From: Morella rubra
Taxonomy: Eukaryota; Streptophyta; Magnoliopsida; Fagales; Myricaceae
Assembly (NCBI GenBank): GCA_003952965.2
Contig: CM025856.1
Coordinates: forward strand, 26,793,723 to 26,857,722
Length of the DNA: 64,000 nt
Reading direction: 5' to 3'
The number at the start of each line of letters is the position of its first letter. Position 1 is the first letter of the stretch. The notes beneath the pieces are model-generated. The model did no database searches. It saw only the letters and a program-made list of their open reading frames with translations, and was not told the origin of the DNA. Below, piece by piece: positions 63,976 through 64,000 of this stretch. Made by a program: the position numbers and the translations under genes.

Positions 63976-64000
63976 ATGCAGACTCGGTATATGGAGAGGA
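63976..64000 (+). CDS. start of a probable CBP60 calmodulin-binding protein (partial)
   Basis: Only eight codons are in the window: MQTRYMER. This N-terminus, with the MQTRYMER start, is characteristic of the plant CALMODULIN-BINDING PROTEIN 60 family, nuclear transcription factors of immunity and growth. The preceding sequence has leader-like features. With so few residues the call rests on recognition of the opening motif alone; the next bases beyond 64000 would decide. Confidence 0.5.

Overview
The window is nuclear DNA from a flowering plant, most likely a eudicot. The genes have many short exons with GT-AG introns, spacers are AT-rich with microsatellites and transposon debris, and the protein families are plant-specific (UGT78-type glycosyltransferase, R2R3-MYB, PB1/Raf-like kinase, class XII LRR receptor kinase, fused BIO3-BIO1). 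I cannot name the species. There is no prokaryotic or organellar content and no CRISPR array, rRNA gene or tRNA gene that I could recognise.

Layout, left to right. 1-2068 holds no recognisable gene. 2069-4132 (+) is a decayed UGT78-like flavonoid glycosyltransferase pseudogene. 5628-8395 (+) is an intact eight-exon MATE/DTX transporter (501 aa). 8813-9457 is a degraded second copy of the DNA upstream of the MYB gene, abutted by an internally deleted Copia-type LTR element (9458-11336). 12415-13836 (-) is an R2R3-MYB of the RAX/MYB36 group (368 aa); its upstream DNA (about 13935-14694) is the better-preserved copy of the duplication. After 5 kb of spacer, 19827-25646 (-) encodes a PB1-domain Raf-like protein kinase (about 1094 aa). 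25.7-31.6 kb is a transposon-rich spacer (foldback element, hAT remnant, MITE, GA microsatellite). 31653-34358 (+) is the 26S proteasome ATPase RPT2 (444 aa). 35132-38470 (-) is a non-RD LRR receptor kinase (1070 aa) whose promoter is tandemly duplicated. A LINE-type RNase H remnant lies at 38928-39695. 41454-50034 (-) is a 15-exon FGGY sugar kinase. 50035-52982 is spacer with TIR elements. 52983-61269 (+) is the 14-exon bifunctional biotin gene BIO3-BIO1 (858 aa). The window ends inside what looks like the start of a CBP60 calmodulin-binding protein (63976 onward).

Most of the genes are unrelated housekeeping, signalling and metabolic genes that happen to be neighbours. UGT, MATE and MYB lie within 12 kb, but the UGT is dead and the MYB belongs to a developmental group rather than the flavonoid regulators, so I do not call a biosynthetic cluster. 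Exon boundaries were placed by hand from splice consensus, protein-family continuity and phase; every reconstructed gene closes in frame. I did not find a convincing new biological system. The observations most worth following up are the 213-bp tandem duplication over the receptor-kinase promoter, the duplicated MYB upstream region with its many small deletions, and two GC-AG introns.
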